A DNA stretch of 64,000 nt from the NCBI GenBank assembly GCA_905221605.1, contig CAJNDS010000001.1:2844025-2908024 (forward strand), in the 5' to 3' direction. The notes beneath the pieces were generated by a model, which saw only the letters and a program-made list of their open reading frames with translations, was not told the DNA's origin and made no database searches. This stretch comes from Symbiodinium natans (taxonomy: Eukaryota > Sar > Dinophyceae > Suessiales > Symbiodiniaceae). Positions 62,177-64,000 of this stretch are shown piece after piece. The translations under genes and the position numbers were made by a program. Within the stretch, counting starts at the first letter, position 1. Each line of letters opens with the position of its first letter.

Positions 62177-63349
62177 GGGACTGAGGATTCCTGTTGATAC
62201 CCCAAAGCCTAAACCTCAAACCCCAAGTAACCCCTAAATCCCTAAACCTAAGCCCGAAACCCTAAACCCTAAACCCTAAACCCCAAACCCTAAACCCTAA
62301 ACCCTGAACCCTAACCCTAAACCCTGCAATCACCAAGCCGGCTCGTAGGAGTTTAGGATTGCCCCGGCTTTTTCAAGAGATCGACCACTGGGGAGTCGCA
62401 GGTCTAAACCTCAAGCCCCTTTTCCTCTCTTCCCTCAGGTATCCTGCGAACCTTCAGCCTATAAACCCGAAACCCTAAACCCTAAACCCTAAACCCTTGC
62501 TCTCAGGATTCTTTTGTTGGGCACCCCCTCAACTTGGGGACCCTCTGACGTTTAGGATCCTTCCAAGACGCAGTCTAACACCCCGAAGCCCGAAGCCCTA
62601 GCCCTACAGCTGGTTTAGGATTAAGGGTTTAGGGTTTAGGGTTTAGGGTTTGGGGGTTAGGGTTAAAGATTTAGGGTTTAGGGTTTAGGGTTTAGGGTTT
62701 TTTTAGCCGTAAGCCCTAGGCTCTGTTGGGCTCTGTTTCTTCGCCGGCCCTGAAACGAGTTCAATTGAAGCTCGGAAACCTAAACCCTAAACCCTAAACC
62801 CTAAACCCTAAACCCTAAACCCTAAACCCTAAACCCTAAACCCTAAACCCTAAACCCTAAACCCTAAACCCTAAACCCTAAACCCTAAACCCAAACCCTA
62901 TTTAGCGTGCTTTGGGTATAGGCAAGATGCAATTGGGCACGAGAGCCCATAACCCTGAACCCTAAACCCTAAACCCTAAGCCGAAAACCCTAAACCCTAA
63001 ACCAGAGACTGAACCCCAACACGAATTCAAAGTTGGAGTCGACATGCCTCCTGCTCGGCAGCCTGTTTCCGCCTTTTTTAGCTTGCTGGGTTCCGTTGCC
63101 TACAAAGCCATATTGTGGCAGGGTTTGGCGTTTAGGTGGTTACTAGGTTACCTAGCCTTTTCAGATCGAATAGGTTGAAGTGTTTGTGGCTCTAGAATTG
63201 TTCCGTAATTGAGGGCTATTGGAGTCTCCGCCTACACCCTGAACCATTAAACCCTGCACCCTAAACCCTAGACCCTAAAACCCGAACCCTAAACCCTGAA
63301 CCCTAAACCCTAAACCCCAAACCCCAAATGGGCTTTGGCCGCCGAGGCT

Positions 63350-63426
63350 TCAAGCAATCGAAGTGGTTCCTCGCATGCGCTCCAGCTTCTCCCAGAACCA
63401 GATGGCATCTCTCTCGCGCGCCTTGC
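63350..63426 (-). CDS. Possible terminal exon (minus strand)
   Basis: AGAGGCAG|G acceptor; QGARERDAIWFWEKLERMRG then TTSIA and TGA. Unknown protein. Confidence 0.4.
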
Positions 63427-64000
63427 CTGCCTCTACCCCTAAACCCTAAACCCTAAACCCTAAACCCTAAACCCTAAACCCTAAACCCTAAACCCTAAAC
63501 CCTAAACACGCGAATGGCCACCTCAGTCTACAGTAAGGCTCACCTGCATCCCCGCCTCCACTCTCAAGAACATTGAACCTACATAATTTGTACTTTAGGG
63601 TTTGGGGTTTAGGGTTTAGGTTTTAGGGTTTAGGAGTCAGGGGTTTAGGGTTTAGGGTTTAGGGTTTAGGCTTTAGGGTTTAGGGTTTAGGGTTTAGGGT
63701 TTAGGTCTCCCATATAACCATACAGTCCAAACCCCAAAGCCCTCTTCGGGCGCAGGTTCTTAAGCGTGTCAGAGAGATTGATTTCTGGATGGTTAGGGTT
63801 TCGGGCTTATGGTTTAGGGTGTAGGCTTTAGGGTGCAGAGTTTAGGGTGTAGGGTTTAGGGTTTGGGGTTACGGGTTTGGGGGTTTAGGGTCTGGAGCTC
63901 AGGATTCACTGGTCTTAAGTTGCTTCGAATGTCGAATGAACCGGGCAGCAAGAAGGCCCGAGTACTACATAGGAGCTTTAGGTAGTAACCCTAAACCCTA

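Larger units (their letters stand above)
61390..64000. repeat. Telomeric fields with islands
   Basis: CCCTAAA 61410-61460; G run plus TTTAGGG 61560-61652; CCCTAAA 62063-62095, 62255-62330, 62470-62500; TTTAGGG 62627-62700; CCCTAAA 62780-62893, 62950-63002, 63440-63507; TTTAGGG 63597-63710 and 63790-63895. The window ends in CCCTAAACCCTA. Confidence 0.9.

Noticed and set aside
1-64000. Dinoflagellate spliced-leader relic
   Set aside because: Scanned for TTTTGGCTCAAG-like sequence on both strands by eye; the nearest, CCTTTGGCTCAATG at about 27033, lacks the rest.
1-64000. Window as a true chromosome end
   Set aside because: Telomere tracts are interspersed in both orientations and neither edge carries a continuous terminal array.
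1-64000. CRISPR array, prokaryotic operons or phage genes
   Set aside because: Repeats are contiguous or dispersed without uniform spacers, and gene structure is eukaryotic.

Overview
The window looks like nuclear DNA of an alveolate-type protist, most likely a dinoflagellate. Three things point that way. (1) Plant/dinoflagellate-type telomere heptamers (TTTAGGG on one strand, CCCTAAA on the other) are scattered through all 64 kb in a very large number of short tracts (well over a hundred by eye, not counted) in both orientations. (2) The genes I can recognise are cut into exons of about 25-115 nt. Their introns use many GC and GA donors besides GT, and their acceptors are nearly always AG followed by G, a pattern described for dinoflagellate genes. 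(3) One apparently intronless gene lies among the split ones. No spliced-leader relic was seen. Chromerids and other TTTAGGG organisms cannot be excluded.

Layout. 0-8 kb: degenerate telomeric fields, short unique islands, a few weak exon candidates. 8.5-10.7 kb (+): C-terminal exons of a front-end fatty acid desaturase (third histidine box QIEHH). 11-22 kb: unassigned exon-like islands among telomeric tracts and short palindromic elements. 22.66-23.57 kb (+): an intronless sulfotransferase-like gene. 24-38 kb: more islands and at least ten copies of small inverted-repeat elements. 38.1-58.75 kb (+): a glutamate 5-kinase (amino-acid kinase plus PUA domain) spread over about 20.6 kb in at least 19 exons. 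53.6 kb: a PI3/PI4-kinase-like segment inside one of its introns. 59.2-59.7 kb: an unidentified ORF, partly overlapping a palindromic element. 60.4-61.35 kb: a GC-rich tandem-repeat domain without telomere motifs. 61.4-64 kb: telomeric fields again.

The central observation is that telomere heptamer tracts are the main filler of introns. CCCTAAA and TTTAGGG arrays contain a stop in every frame, so they cannot be coding. In the glutamate kinase gene one 70-nt intron is almost nothing but CCCTAAA repeats. About half of its introns carry TTTAGGG near the 5' end and CCCTAAA near the 3' end, so the intron ends are complementary; I saw none in the reverse configuration. Several tracts are flanked by 16-32 bp direct duplications of unique sequence, and one interrupts a sequence whose uninterrupted relative is present elsewhere in the window. 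This suggests that telomeric DNA has been inserted repeatedly, either by telomerase-type break repair or as an introner-like element with telomeric termini.

Limits: everything was read by eye. A 60-nt island often has an open frame by chance, so exons without recognisable homology get low confidence. Coordinates of repeat families are approximate to a few bases.
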